From NCBI RefSeq assembly GCF_011064615.1, contig NZ_JAALJH010000064.1, positions 1-53,965 on the forward strand: a DNA stretch of 53,965 nt. Direction: 5' to 3'. The notes beneath the pieces were generated by a model that was given only the letters and a program-made list of their open reading frames with translations, did no database searches and had not been told where the DNA came from. Shown here piece by piece: positions 8,393 through 16,575 of the stretch; position 1 is the stretch's first letter; the number at the start of each line of letters is the position of its first letter. This stretch comes from Aquisphaera insulae. GTDB lineage: Bacteria; Planctomycetota; Planctomycetia; Isosphaerales; Isosphaeraceae. Made by a program: the position numbers and the translations under genes.

Positions 8393-8884
8393 TCATGCCC
8401 GCCACTCGACCTCCGCCGCCTGGCCGAAGCACTCCTCCACCTCCACGCGGAGCACGCGAGGGACCCCGAGCCCGCGGGCCGCCATCGCCTCACGGAGCCG
8501 GCCGGCGACGTAATCGGCCAGCAGCTCCGAGGTGGTGTTGGGGACGGGGAGCAGGACGCACTCGTCGCGCGGGAAGCTCCACATCCGGTCGCGATAGGTC
8601 ACCCGCACGTTGGGTCCGTCGTCGGCGAGGCGAATATACGGGCTCTCGGTCGGCAGGAGCATCCGGTGGTCCAGTTCGTCCACGATCGCCCGGGTCATGT
8701 CCCGGAGCGCGATGAAGTCTACGACGTAATGGTTCTCATCGAGGTCCCCTTCCACCTCGACCGCGACCCGGTAATTGTGGCCGTGGATCCGCTCGCAACA
8801 ATCGCCGTTGAACGTGATGAAATGCCCCGAGGAGAAGACCAGGTAGTCCTTCGTCACCCGGACCTTGTAGCGCGAGCTCGGCAT
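8393..8884 (-). CDS. 6-pyruvoyltetrahydropterin synthase family protein with CExxHGH motif
   Basis: Pterin-converting enzyme of the PTPS/QueD T-fold family, 163 aa. Zinc ligands His21, His34 and His36 are present. The active-site segment C30-E31-R32-I33-H34-G35-H36 fits the CExxHGH pattern that marks the bifunctional PTPS-I/III subgroup, which can make 6-hydroxymethyl-dihydropterin in place of dihydroneopterin aldolase; QueD proper has CxxxHGH. DELDHRMLL carries the conserved catalytic Asp/His. It lies 43 nt downstream of the CitG-like gene on the same strand. I infer that it supplies the pterin for H4MPT or folate; a queuosine role remains possible. Confidence 0.85.
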   Translation of the reverse strand: MPSSRYKVRVTKDYLVFSSGHFITFNGDCCERIHGHNYRVAVEVEGDLDENHYVVDFIALRDMTRAIVDELDHRMLLPTESPYIRLADDGPNVRVTYRDRMWSFPRDECVLLPVPNTTSELLADYVAGRLREAMAARGLGVPRVLRVEVEECFGQAAEVEWRA

Positions 8885-8927
8885 GGGGATTCACGTCTTT
8901 CGGAGGAGAATCGGAGCGTCCGCCCGT

Positions 8928-9836
8928 TCATGGCCCGGACCAGCCCGCCGGCCCGGGATCGCGAGGCAAGGGGATTGTGCCCTCCCGGAGTGCCGCGAAC
9001 AAGGCGGCCGTGACGATGTCCGCGGTCGCGCCGGGATTCAGCCGCGAGCCCTCGACCCGCAACGAGGCGTCGAACTCGGCCAGCCGCTTCCGGCCCTGCC
9101 CGGTCGACATGCCCCCGGCCGCGAGCACCGCCGACGCGTCCCGAGAAACCCGCGCGGCGATCCGCCGGCTCGTCTTGCGGGCGATGAGCGTGTCCTCATG
9201 GCGGGCCAGCATCGTGAGGAAGGTCGCGATGATGGCCGGCTCCAGCGGCCCGCCACTCGCGAGGGTCTCTCGGAGCAAGGGGGCCGCTTCCCGGAGCACC
9301 TCGTGGAAGCCGTTTTCATATTGCCTGGCGATCAGGTCGCGGTCGGCGGCCAGCGCCATCACCGCCCGCAGGGTTTCCGTGGGCTCGTCGGCGACGTCCT
9401 GGGCCGCGGCGCGTCCGAGTCCGCCCGGCGAGGCCAGGCGGATCGCCCGGTAGACGTCCCGGGCATCCTCAACCGTTGTCGCCGCCAGGACCGCCTCGAT
9501 CCCTTCCTCCGGCCGAATCCCGTCCGGCACCGCGGCCAGGGGCGCGAGCAGGAGGATGATCCCCAGGTTGGTGTTCGTCCCGACCACCCGACGGGTCGAC
9601 CGCACCGACGCCAGCACCGTCGCCCCGACCCCCTTCGTCCGAGCGTCGTCTATGGGTGCCGAGATCGCCGCGGCGCTGAGGAGGAAATCCAGGTGGTTCA
9701 GGTCGGGGAACGACGCCCCCGGATGGACGTTGCCCGGCTTCCGGGCGCAGACTTCCAGGATGCAGGCGATCTGGGCGAGCTGCCCGATTGATGGCCTCGA
9801 CACCGCCTCGTCCGATCCTCGGGCGATCTGGGTCAT
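8928..9836 (-). CDS. CitG/MdcB-like triphosphoribosyl-dephospho-CoA synthase family protein in the fhc operon
   Basis: A 302-residue all-helical protein of the CitG/MdcB family. The characteristic N-terminal ARKPGNVHPGA (about residues 30-40), TNTNLGIILLLAPL and the C-terminal RLNPGATADIVTAALF match family blocks. Known members displace adenine from ATP and attach triphosphoribose to dephospho-CoA. No citrate or malonate decarboxylase genes are nearby, so that product is unlikely here. The ATG at 9836 overlaps the upstream stop as ATGA. Its place after fhcBADC, mch and a RimK-like ligase points to carrier synthesis, perhaps ribosylation. An upstream extension into the preceding gene is rejected. 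Confidence 0.82.
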   Translation of the reverse strand: MTQIARGSDEAVSRPSIGQLAQIACILEVCARKPGNVHPGASFPDLNHLDFLLSAAAISAPIDDARTKGVGATVLASVRSTRRVVGTNTNLGIILLLAPLAAVPDGIRPEEGIEAVLAATTVEDARDVYRAIRLASPGGLGRAAAQDVADEPTETLRAVMALAADRDLIARQYENGFHEVLREAAPLLRETLASGGPLEPAIIATFLTMLARHEDTLIARKTSRRIAARVSRDASAVLAAGGMSTGQGRKRLAEFDASLRVEGSRLNPGATADIVTAALFAALREGTIPLPRDPGPAGWSGP

Positions 9837-10726
9837 CGCCCCTGGTCCCTCAGCCCCGCGAGGATCCGCGCCGCGACGTCGACGCCCGTCGTCCCCGAGA
9901 TGGCCTTCCAGCCGGGCACGGCGTTGACCTCCAGGACGACGAGCTCGCCCCGATCCAGGTCCTCCACCAGGTCCACGCCCGCGACCTCGGTGCCCACCGC
10001 CTCGGCCGCCGCCAGCGCGAGCGACTTGACCGCGGGATCGAGCGTCGCCGCCTCGGTCCGACCCCCGAGCGAGGCGTTCGTCCTCCACTCGCCCCCGGTC
10101 GCGAATCGTCGCATCGCCGCCAGGACGCGCCCCTGGAGGACGAAGACGCGGAGATCATGCCCGGGGTGGCGGATCACCCGCTGGAGGTAGATCACCGAGC
10201 CCAGCCGCTCGATGGCATGAAAGGTCCGCCAGGCGAGCTCGCGATCCGAGACGCGGAGAATCCCTCGCCCTTCCGATCCGAAGAGCGGCTTGACCACGAC
10301 GTCGCTGCCCAGCTCCTCGAACGTTCGAAGGGCCTCGTCGGCGCCTTGCCCCGCCCAGGTCTCCGGGACGGCGAGCCCCCGCGACGCGAGCAAGGCCAGG
10401 GCGAGATACTTGTCCACGGCCGCCTCGATCGCGCGGGGCGGGTTCCAGACCGGGACGCCGGCCGCCGCCACGCGGTGGATCGCATCCATCCGAAAGACCA
10501 CCTGCTCGAGGCTCCCGGGGGGCATCATCCGGACGAGGAGCCCGTTCAGGCCCTCCAGGTCGATGGCCCCGGCCGTCACTCGCGGCCGGTCGCCCCCGAC
10601 GCGAGCCGAGACCTCGGGGAACGGGCAGATCTCGAGCGCCACGCCGACCTTCTCGGCCGCGCGGAGGAGGTCGCTGATGTGCCAGCCGAACCCCGAGGCC
10701 AGGACGGCGAGGACGGGCGTGGGCAT
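9833..10726 (-). CDS. RimK-type ATP-grasp glutamate ligase (MptN-like)
   Basis: A 297-residue ATP-grasp ligase of the RimK group. Visible core elements are a substrate loop RMMPPGSLEQ near residues 66-75, WNPPRAIEAAVDKYL, the ATP-binding VVVKPLFGSEGRGI near 144-157, DLRVFVLQGRV, and the metal site VLEVNAVPGWKAI near residue 265. Relatives add glutamate to tetrahydromethanopterin (MptN), F420, or ribosomal protein S6. Within the fhc-mch operon, glutamylation of H4MPT or of the polyglutamate tail of bacterial methanofuran are both reasonable; I cannot choose. The start ATG is 18 nt after the mch stop. Its stop overlaps the next start. Confidence 0.82.
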   Translation of the reverse strand: MPTPVLAVLASGFGWHISDLLRAAEKVGVALEICPFPEVSARVGGDRPRVTAGAIDLEGLNGLLVRMMPPGSLEQVVFRMDAIHRVAAAGVPVWNPPRAIEAAVDKYLALALLASRGLAVPETWAGQGADEALRTFEELGSDVVVKPLFGSEGRGILRVSDRELAWRTFHAIERLGSVIYLQRVIRHPGHDLRVFVLQGRVLAAMRRFATGGEWRTNASLGGRTEAATLDPAVKSLALAAAEAVGTEVAGVDLVEDLDRGELVVLEVNAVPGWKAISGTTGVDVAARILAGLRDQGR

Positions 10727-10744
10727 GCTCCGGCCGGCTCCGAT

Positions 10745-11695
10745 TCAGGACCAGAAGGAACGGGCGAGGACATCGGCCTCGACCTTGCCGAAGGCGTGAG
10801 TCCGCCCGGTCTCGACGTTCTGGAAGACCACCTCCGCGGGGCTGAACAGGAGCGGGTCCACGGCATAGAAGTCGTGCTTGTAGCGGGCGAAGATCGCCGC
10901 AAACGGCTCGCCGAAATCGCGCGAGGAGGACGACGGGACCTTGGGGCCGATCTCTTCCAGGCTGGCGTCGTCCCCCGTCACCTGGAGGATCACGCGGCCG
11001 CCGTAGAGCACGGCGTCGTTCGTGCGGCCGATCGCCGCCAGGTCGTCCCGGGCCACCGGCGGCAGGGGGGCGGTCCCGAAGGCCGACAGGATCCGATCCA
11101 TCGGGAAGCCCAGCTCGTGAAGCTTGTGCAGGGCCGTCTCGGCCGCGCGGGCCACGACCTGCACGCCCCCCGCGAGGCTCGCCGTCGGCGCCGCCAGGAG
11201 GCTGACGGCCGCCTGTTCGACGCCGCACTCCCGCGCGATCATCGCCAGCACGGATGGGGGCGGGGCCTTGCGGGTCTCGAGCACCCCGACGACCGCGGCT
11301 TCCCGCTCTCGGAAACCGATCGCATCGTAGACCGGCTCCTTGCCGCGGACGGCCCGCATCGGCCCGGAGCCCATCGCAAAGAACTTGCCCTCGCCGATCG
11401 CCCAGCCGGCATACTGGCTCGCCAGGCAGGCCTGGACCGGATGATCGGTGACGACCTGGACGAGCGGGACGGGACGGCCGGCGAGCTCCCCGGGGACGAT
11501 CGACACCGCCGCCAGGTCACCCAGGCAGACCCGGGCGAGCTCCAGGCCCGCGAGCAGCCCGCCGCGGGCCTCGATGCCGCAATCGACGTACCGCCCCCCT
11601 CCCTCGATCAGGTGCAACACCACCCGGCGCTCCTGGGCATGCGCCAGGACCGCCTCCACGAGCCAGAGGGCCCGCCGGTTCACGGACATCGTCAT
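10745..11695 (-). CDS. mch: Methenyltetrahydromethanopterin cyclohydrolase
   Basis: Interconverts methenyl-H4MPT and N5-formyl-H4MPT in the cytoplasm, the step between methylene-H4MPT oxidation and the formyltransferase/hydrolase complex. The protein is recognised over its length: SVNRRALWLVE at the start, HLIEGGGRYVDCGIEARGG, SQYAGWAIGEGKFFAMGSGP (about residues 92-111), and the FPMDRILSAFGTAPLPP and NDAVLYGGRVIL segments. Length (316 aa) is normal. I use ATG at 11695; a GTG at 11704 and an ATG at 11689 are alternatives, and none has a strong ribosome binding site. Coupling to fhcC, which ends 26 nt upstream, is likely. Confidence 0.93.
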   Translation of the reverse strand: MTMSVNRRALWLVEAVLAHAQERRVVLHLIEGGGRYVDCGIEARGGLLAGLELARVCLGDLAAVSIVPGELAGRPVPLVQVVTDHPVQACLASQYAGWAIGEGKFFAMGSGPMRAVRGKEPVYDAIGFREREAAVVGVLETRKAPPPSVLAMIARECGVEQAAVSLLAAPTASLAGGVQVVARAAETALHKLHELGFPMDRILSAFGTAPLPPVARDDLAAIGRTNDAVLYGGRVILQVTGDDASLEEIGPKVPSSSSRDFGEPFAAIFARYKHDFYAVDPLLFSPAEVVFQNVETGRTHAFGKVEADVLARSFWS

Positions 11696-11721
11696 TGGGT
11701 TCACCCGCCAGTCGCTGGAGA

Positions 11722-12558
11722 TCAGCCCCCACGGAGCCCCGCCAGGACTTCCCCGCGGCCTCCAATCAGCACGTCACCATTGTATCGGTCGAGCGAACGG
11801 GAGGACACCTCCGGAGGGACCTCGAATCCCCACGCCGCCATCTGCCGCGAATAGATCGCCAGGAAGGGAGCGGAGAATGCCCCCGCGCGCTCGAACGTCG
11901 GCGGCAGGACCGACTCCGGCGGCGTGCTCAACCCGGGCAGGACCAGGCTCCCTCGCTTCATCCCGGCGCCGAGCCCTCGGCCGACATCCCCGAGCGCGAC
12001 CACGGTCCCCGCGATCATCGACCGCCCCAGGCCCTCGCCGGCATCGCCGCGGACCGCGATCAGGCCCCTCCTCATGAGCGAGCCGACGTCGTCGCCGGCG
12101 GTCCCGTCCACCAGGATCACCCCGTCACGCATCCCCGTCCGGCTCCCCGGGTAGGCGGCCCCGAGGAAATCACCGGCCGCGCCGCGGATCACGAGCCGTC
12201 CCCCGCGCATCTCCGCGCCGGCATACGGACCGGCCGATCCGTGGAGCTCGATCGTCCCCCCCGCCATCTCCGCCCCGAGCTCCGGGCCGGCGTCGCCGCG
12301 AACGACCAGATCCCCGGCGGTCATCCCGCGAGCGATCCCTCGGACGCCCCGAAGGTCGCCGACGACCGTGAGCCGGTCGTCGCCCCCGTCGTCCCCCCGG
12401 ACCTCGAAGAGCTCGCCCAGCTCGGCCGGCCGATTCCCGACCTTCAGCGATACCCGCCGAACCTCGTCGAGTCCCAGGCCGAGGAGGCTGTCGGGCCGGA
12501 GTGGGGCCCCGTCCACGGGGAGGCTCGTCGCGGCGAGCCAGGTCAACGTCAGGGACAT
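11722..12558 (-). CDS. fhcC: Formyltransferase/hydrolase complex subunit C
   Basis: Subunit C of the bacterial formyltransferase/hydrolase complex, homologous to FwdC/FmdC and the glutamate synthase beta-helix domain. The central region (about residues 65-200) is a right-handed beta-helix with repeated G-x-x-x-G-x-x-M-x-G-G units, seen as ELGAEMAGGTIELHG, YAGAEMRGGRLVIRG and GLGRSMIAGTVVALG. A C-terminal SLDRYNGDVLIGGRGEVL segment matches the family end. The subunit is structural and helps form the tunnel or polyglutamate-binding scaffold. The gene starts 4 nt after fhcD and precedes mch, as is common for bacterial fhc clusters. 278 aa is typical. Confidence 0.92.
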   Translation of the reverse strand: MSLTLTWLAATSLPVDGAPLRPDSLLGLGLDEVRRVSLKVGNRPAELGELFEVRGDDGGDDRLTVVGDLRGVRGIARGMTAGDLVVRGDAGPELGAEMAGGTIELHGSAGPYAGAEMRGGRLVIRGAAGDFLGAAYPGSRTGMRDGVILVDGTAGDDVGSLMRRGLIAVRGDAGEGLGRSMIAGTVVALGDVGRGLGAGMKRGSLVLPGLSTPPESVLPPTFERAGAFSAPFLAIYSRQMAAWGFEVPPEVSSRSLDRYNGDVLIGGRGEVLAGLRGG

Positions 12559-12562
12559 GCTG

Positions 12563-13474
12563 TCATCCCCCCTGCCCCGAGTCCCGGAGCACGTCGTGGA
12601 GCCGGATGTGGAACGGCCCGAGCTTCCCCCCGTAGTTCCCCGACGTGATCGAGACCACGCCCAGGTCCGCGCGGGCCCCCGCCCGGACCCCGACGGCCGT
12701 GGCCTGCTCGACGGCCCGGAGCGTCAGCCCGTCGATGACGATCTCGTAGGCGCAACGAACCTCCTCGGGCAGCTCGCTCGGGACCAGCCCCCGGAGGGTG
12801 GGGGCATAGGCCGTGTTGGTGCTGGCCCGGAGCGCCTTGTACTTGCTCCCCACCTTCGAGCCCGACCGGGCGATCCCACCCGGGAACGGCAGGATGACGT
12901 CGGCGACCTGCCGCATGGCCGCCGCGGCCGCTTCCGTGGCCCGCAGGACGCCCGCCGGGTCGGTCCCCAGCAGGATCAGGTTGCCGCCGGCCACCCCCTT
13001 GACCGTGCCGAAGACGTCCTCGCAGGTGAATTCGCCATCCATCACCGGGATCCGCCAGTAGCGCCGGCCGGCAAGCCGCTTGGAGATCTGCCAGCCGTCG
13101 CCGAAGTAGCGGAGGCTCCCGCCGACCCGGATCGACTTCTCGCCCGCGGGGAGGCCGCTGTAACAGGCGGTCGTCGGGCAGGTCATGACGCACTGGCCCA
13201 CCCGCTTGACCATTGCCTTCTCGAGGGCCTCGCGGCTGAAGGCGAAGGTCAGCACGCTGACCCCGGGCCGGCCGTCGGGCGTCTCCTCGGGGGGCACGAT
13301 CCGCTCGACGGACGCCTCGGCATCACAGCCGATGACGCTCGTGGCGTACCCGGACATCGTCCGGCCGCCGATCTCCGCCCACGCCGCGGTGTCGGCCGTG
13401 ACGATCGCGCGGGTGGCGGTCATCGGGAACGCCTCCGCGAACGTGTCCACGATCGTCACACCACCGAGCTCCAT
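12563..13474 (-). CDS. fhcD: Formylmethanofuran:tetrahydromethanopterin formyltransferase (complex subunit D)
   Basis: Catalytic formyltransferase of the Fhc complex, moving the formyl group from N5-formyl-H4MPT to methanofuran in the oxidative direction. The 303-residue sequence is collinear with archaeal Ftr: VTIVDTFAEAFPMTATRAIVT at the start is the classic N-terminal block, followed by SVIGCDAEASVER, QCVMTCPTTACYSGL near residues 93-107, DGWQISKRLAGRRYWRIPVMDGEF, and the C-terminal TSGNYGGKLGPFHIRL. A very good ribosome binding site (AGGAGGCG) precedes ATG 13474, unlike most genes in this operon, so this subunit may be strongly translated. It lies between fhcA and fhcC. Confidence 0.95.
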   Translation of the reverse strand: MELGGVTIVDTFAEAFPMTATRAIVTADTAAWAEIGGRTMSGYATSVIGCDAEASVERIVPPEETPDGRPGVSVLTFAFSREALEKAMVKRVGQCVMTCPTTACYSGLPAGEKSIRVGGSLRYFGDGWQISKRLAGRRYWRIPVMDGEFTCEDVFGTVKGVAGGNLILLGTDPAGVLRATEAAAAAMRQVADVILPFPGGIARSGSKVGSKYKALRASTNTAYAPTLRGLVPSELPEEVRCAYEIVIDGLTLRAVEQATAVGVRAGARADLGVVSITSGNYGGKLGPFHIRLHDVLRDSGQGG

Positions 13475-13494
13475 CGCCCTCGCCTCCTGGTCTT

Positions 13495-15153
13495 TCAGCG
13501 ACCGACCGCCACCGCGCGCGGCCGGCTGACCTCACCTTCCTGGATTCGGAAGTTGGCCGGATGGATCGACGACTCCTCCGCCAGCCCGGCCTCGAGCTCG
13601 GACCGGATCCGGGGATCGACCCCGGCCTCGACCAGGAATGTCTCCCCGATCGGCGCCGAGGTCAGGTCGCCGTCGTCCACCACGACGACGCCGGCCTTGA
13701 TCACGTACCGGGGCATCGCGAACATCCGCCGCCGGTCGTCGTCCGGCGCGTAGATGGTCACGTCCGCGTCGGCCCCCGGGCCGAGATGCCCCTTGGACGT
13801 CAGCCCCAGGATCCGCGCCGGTGCCGCCCGGGTCAGAATGGCGATCTCCTCGAGCGTGTACTCGCGCGACAGCTCGGAGAGGGCCGTCCTCCCCTTCAGA
13901 CTCTCCGGCAGCGTCGCGAAGGTCTCGTCGCGGAGGTTTTTGTCCATCAGCAGCGCGATGAGCCGCGGATAGCTCAGGAACGACCCGCCGTTGGGATGAT
14001 CGGTCGAGAGCGCGATCCGCCAGGGGTCCTCCACCCGCAGGAACCACTCCAGCCCGATCGCCCACTGGAGAGCATGGACGTAGTTCCGGTCGTCGTAGGT
14101 GATCGGCACGATCCCGCAGCCGTCCTCCTGCTCGACGTCCAGGCTCAGCCACTTGCGGCCGGTGAGGTTCGCCAGGTACTGCCCGACGGCGCCGTCGGCG
14201 GTCATGCTCGTGGTCTCGCCGAAGAAGACCTGCCCCACGTCCACCGAGAGGTTCGAATGGGTGTTCACATAATCCGCCAGCGGGCCGACCCGGGAGTCGA
14301 TCCCGGCCGGATCGTCGGCGGAGCCGCCGTAGCTGTGGAACTGGATGTGGGCGAGGTGGCCGCGGCGGCCCTCCAGGGCCTTCATCCCGTCCAGCGTCGT
14401 CTCCCAGTTCCCGGGCAGCCCCAGGTTCATCCCGTGGACGTGGACGGGATGCGGCAGGCCGAGCTCGTCGGCCGCCCCCGCCAGGCCGAGGAGGATCTGC
14501 CGTGGCGTCACCTCGAACCGGTCGACCTTATCATCCCAGCTCGCGATCCGCATTCCGCCCTGCTTCCACTGCTCCACGCCGCCGGGGTTGACCACCTTCA
14601 CGCCGTAGCCGCCGGACGCCTCGAGCAGCCAGGCCACCGCCTGGCGGAGACGGTCCGGATCCCCCTCGCGGACCAGGTCCAGCACCGCGTGGCTGTTCCC
14701 CATCAGGACGAGCATCAGCTTGTCTACGAGGGGGGTCTCGGCGAAATCGGCGTGGGCCTGCCGGGCGGAGAGCGGCGGGATCGCGGCGTCCACGGCCGTC
14801 GTGTAGCCGAGCCCCGCGTACTGGTAGCCGGTCACGAACGAGGTGGGCACGCTGCCGACGGTCCCGGAACGGAAGCCGTCGCGCCGGGGCCAGACCGACT
14901 CCGGATCGCGCCGCTCCTCCGGCCGGAGCATCCGGGCGGCGTTCACCTTCGAGCCGGCGATGTGCGAATGGACGTCCACGCCCCCCGGCATCACGACGAA
15001 CCCCCGCGCGTCGATCGTGCGATCGGCCCGCGCCGCGGGATCTTCCGGAAGCGTCACGACCTTGCCGTCCCGGATCCAGACGTCGCGGACCTCTCCCTTG
15101 ATGCCGCCGGCCGGATCGACGACGAGCCCGCCCATGATCCGCAGGGTGGACAT
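13495..15153 (-). CDS. fhcA: Formyltransferase/hydrolase complex subunit A (formylmethanofuran amidohydrolase)
   Basis: Amidohydrolase-superfamily subunit that hydrolyses formyl-methanofuran to formate. The metal site begins with His62 and His64 in VDVHSHIAGSKVN, followed by a further histidine motif HVHGMNLGLPGN mid-protein and STDHPNGG near residue 430. It is 552 aa, normal for FwdA/FhcA. The ATG at 15153 lies 2 nt after the fhcB stop and is preceded by GGGAGG, which decides against the much longer upstream frame that would cover fhcB. Bacterial FhcA is part of the soluble cytoplasmic FhcABCD complex. In bacteria the reaction runs towards formate for formaldehyde oxidation or detoxification. 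Confidence 0.95.
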   Translation of the reverse strand: MSTLRIMGGLVVDPAGGIKGEVRDVWIRDGKVVTLPEDPAARADRTIDARGFVVMPGGVDVHSHIAGSKVNAARMLRPEERRDPESVWPRRDGFRSGTVGSVPTSFVTGYQYAGLGYTTAVDAAIPPLSARQAHADFAETPLVDKLMLVLMGNSHAVLDLVREGDPDRLRQAVAWLLEASGGYGVKVVNPGGVEQWKQGGMRIASWDDKVDRFEVTPRQILLGLAGAADELGLPHPVHVHGMNLGLPGNWETTLDGMKALEGRRGHLAHIQFHSYGGSADDPAGIDSRVGPLADYVNTHSNLSVDVGQVFFGETTSMTADGAVGQYLANLTGRKWLSLDVEQEDGCGIVPITYDDRNYVHALQWAIGLEWFLRVEDPWRIALSTDHPNGGSFLSYPRLIALLMDKNLRDETFATLPESLKGRTALSELSREYTLEEIAILTRAAPARILGLTSKGHLGPGADADVTIYAPDDDRRRMFAMPRYVIKAGVVVVDDGDLTSAPIGETFLVEAGVDPRIRSELEAGLAEESSIHPANFRIQEGEVSRPRAVAVGR

Positions 15154-15155
15154 GG

Positions 15156-16481
15156 TCAACTCGTCCTCCCGCTGGGAGTGATCGCGGCCAGGATCCGCTC
15201 GATCCAGTCCCGCTCGGTCGGAAAGGCCGGCCGGCGGATCGGCCTGAGCGGGAGCGAGACGCCGTCCACGCGAGTGACGCTCCCCCCCTCCTCGATGCCC
15301 GGCCGGGACGCCGTCAGCCGGACCGCGGGAGTCGGCCCGTCCGTAACGCCCGGTCCCGCGATCACGATCCGCGACGTCTTTGATGTCCAGCCCTGCCCCA
15401 GGCCCTGCGATCCGACGATCAGCGCCACATCGACGGAGCCCGCCGCGATCCGCTCCGCGGCCGTCGCCACGCCGGGGAGCGAGCGGGGATAACCGGCCGA
15501 CAGGTCCACGCACGAAGGAAAGCCGGCCTGGCGAGCGAGCACCCCTTCCGCCCCGGCGACGTTGCCCGGAGATCCTAGGCTCAGGAGCACGAACCGCGTC
15601 CGACTGTTGAGGTCGCGGACCAGCAGGCTCGCGGCCTCGGACCGGGCGGTTGCCCGGGCCGGCGGCGATGCCCGTTCGCCCTCTCCCAGGAAGAACGCCC
15701 CGTATCGCGCCGCGGCGAGCTGCCCCGCGAGATCGCGCAGGGCCGACGGGTCGAGGCCGGTCGTCGAGCCGATCCGGTCGTCCCGAAGATCCACCCCGCG
15801 GACCAGCGCGCGAAGGGACCAGAGCGTCTCGAGCTCGCGCCCCTCGTCGAGTTCCAGGTACCAGTCGGCCTTAGCGGCGGTCGCCGTGCGATGCGTGTCC
15901 ACGACGATGAGCCGGCGATCGGCTCGTCCGCCGGGGATGAATCGGCCGCGGGGCTCCGCCGAGTAGCGTTCCAGGTGCCGCGGATGGGTCGTCGCGGGGT
16001 CGGATCGCCAGAAGACGACGACATCCGCGCGACTCTTCACCTCGCCGAGCGTCGCCGAGACGCGCCCCACCCGTTGCATCGCCAGGATCCGGGGCATCGA
16101 GGCCATCCCGTCGCCGATCTCGACGTAGGCCCCGACCCGGTCCGCGAGGCCGATCGCCGCGGCCACGGTCTGGTTGGTGGATCGATCCAGGCCCAGGACC
16201 AGGGGCGATCGTGCGTTCGCCAGCAGCTCCGCGGCCCGCGCCACGGCGACGCGCGGATCGACGGGCGTGCCCTCGATGGCAGCCGGCGGCCCGGCCACCT
16301 CGCCCGCAATCGGCCCGCGGAACCAGGCCACGCCGATCGGGCAGGCGCTCCTCGCGTCGAGGACTCGCCCGGACTCGACCGTCAACCCGATGTCGTCGCA
16401 GAGGCAGCCGCAGGCGAGGCAGGTCGCGGCCTCGATCGTCGCGGACTCGGGGGTTTCTGCGGCAGGCGGACGGACGGACAT
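15156..16481 (-). CDS. fhcB: Formyltransferase/hydrolase complex subunit B
   Basis: Homologue of the molybdopterin/tungsten-containing FwdB/FmdB subunit of formylmethanofuran dehydrogenase. The N-terminal cysteine cluster CLACGCLCDD (Cys21, 24, 26, 28) plus Cys47 is retained, resembling an iron-sulfur ligand set; whether a cluster is bound cannot be told. At 441 aa it is the usual bacterial length. In studied bacteria this subunit lacks the redox cofactor and is thought to be structural. It is the first gene of the fhcBADC-mch run, starting 66 nt downstream of a plausible promoter at 16547-16575. The sequence is Arg/Ala rich and more diverged than fhcA or fhcD. Confidence 0.9.
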   Translation of the reverse strand: MSVRPPAAETPESATIEAATCLACGCLCDDIGLTVESGRVLDARSACPIGVAWFRGPIAGEVAGPPAAIEGTPVDPRVAVARAAELLANARSPLVLGLDRSTNQTVAAAIGLADRVGAYVEIGDGMASMPRILAMQRVGRVSATLGEVKSRADVVVFWRSDPATTHPRHLERYSAEPRGRFIPGGRADRRLIVVDTHRTATAAKADWYLELDEGRELETLWSLRALVRGVDLRDDRIGSTTGLDPSALRDLAGQLAAARYGAFFLGEGERASPPARATARSEAASLLVRDLNSRTRFVLLSLGSPGNVAGAEGVLARQAGFPSCVDLSAGYPRSLPGVATAAERIAAGSVDVALIVGSQGLGQGWTSKTSRIVIAGPGVTDGPTPAVRLTASRPGIEEGGSVTRVDGVSLPLRPIRRPAFPTERDWIERILAAITPSGRTS

Positions 16482-16546
16482 CGATCCACTCGATTGGGTT
16501 GATCGCGGGTCCCGGGCCGTCGCCCGCCGCGAATCCTCGGCCCCTG

Positions 16547-16575
16547 ATTGTCCCAGGGCACTCCAGCCAAGTCAA
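16547..16575 (-). promoter_or_regulatory. Candidate sigma-70-type promoter of the fhc operon
   Basis: On the minus strand TTGACT (plus 16570-16575) and GACAAT (16547-16552) are separated by exactly 17 nt. The site is 66 nt upstream of the fhcB ATG, and the -35 element overlaps the stop codon of the preceding SGNH hydrolase gene. Seen in sequence; activity is inferred. Confidence 0.5.

Noticed and set aside
15154..15513. Upstream extension of fhcA
   Set aside because: The residues are antisense-like low-complexity and overlap the fhcB end. ATG 15153 opens the conserved family N-terminus.
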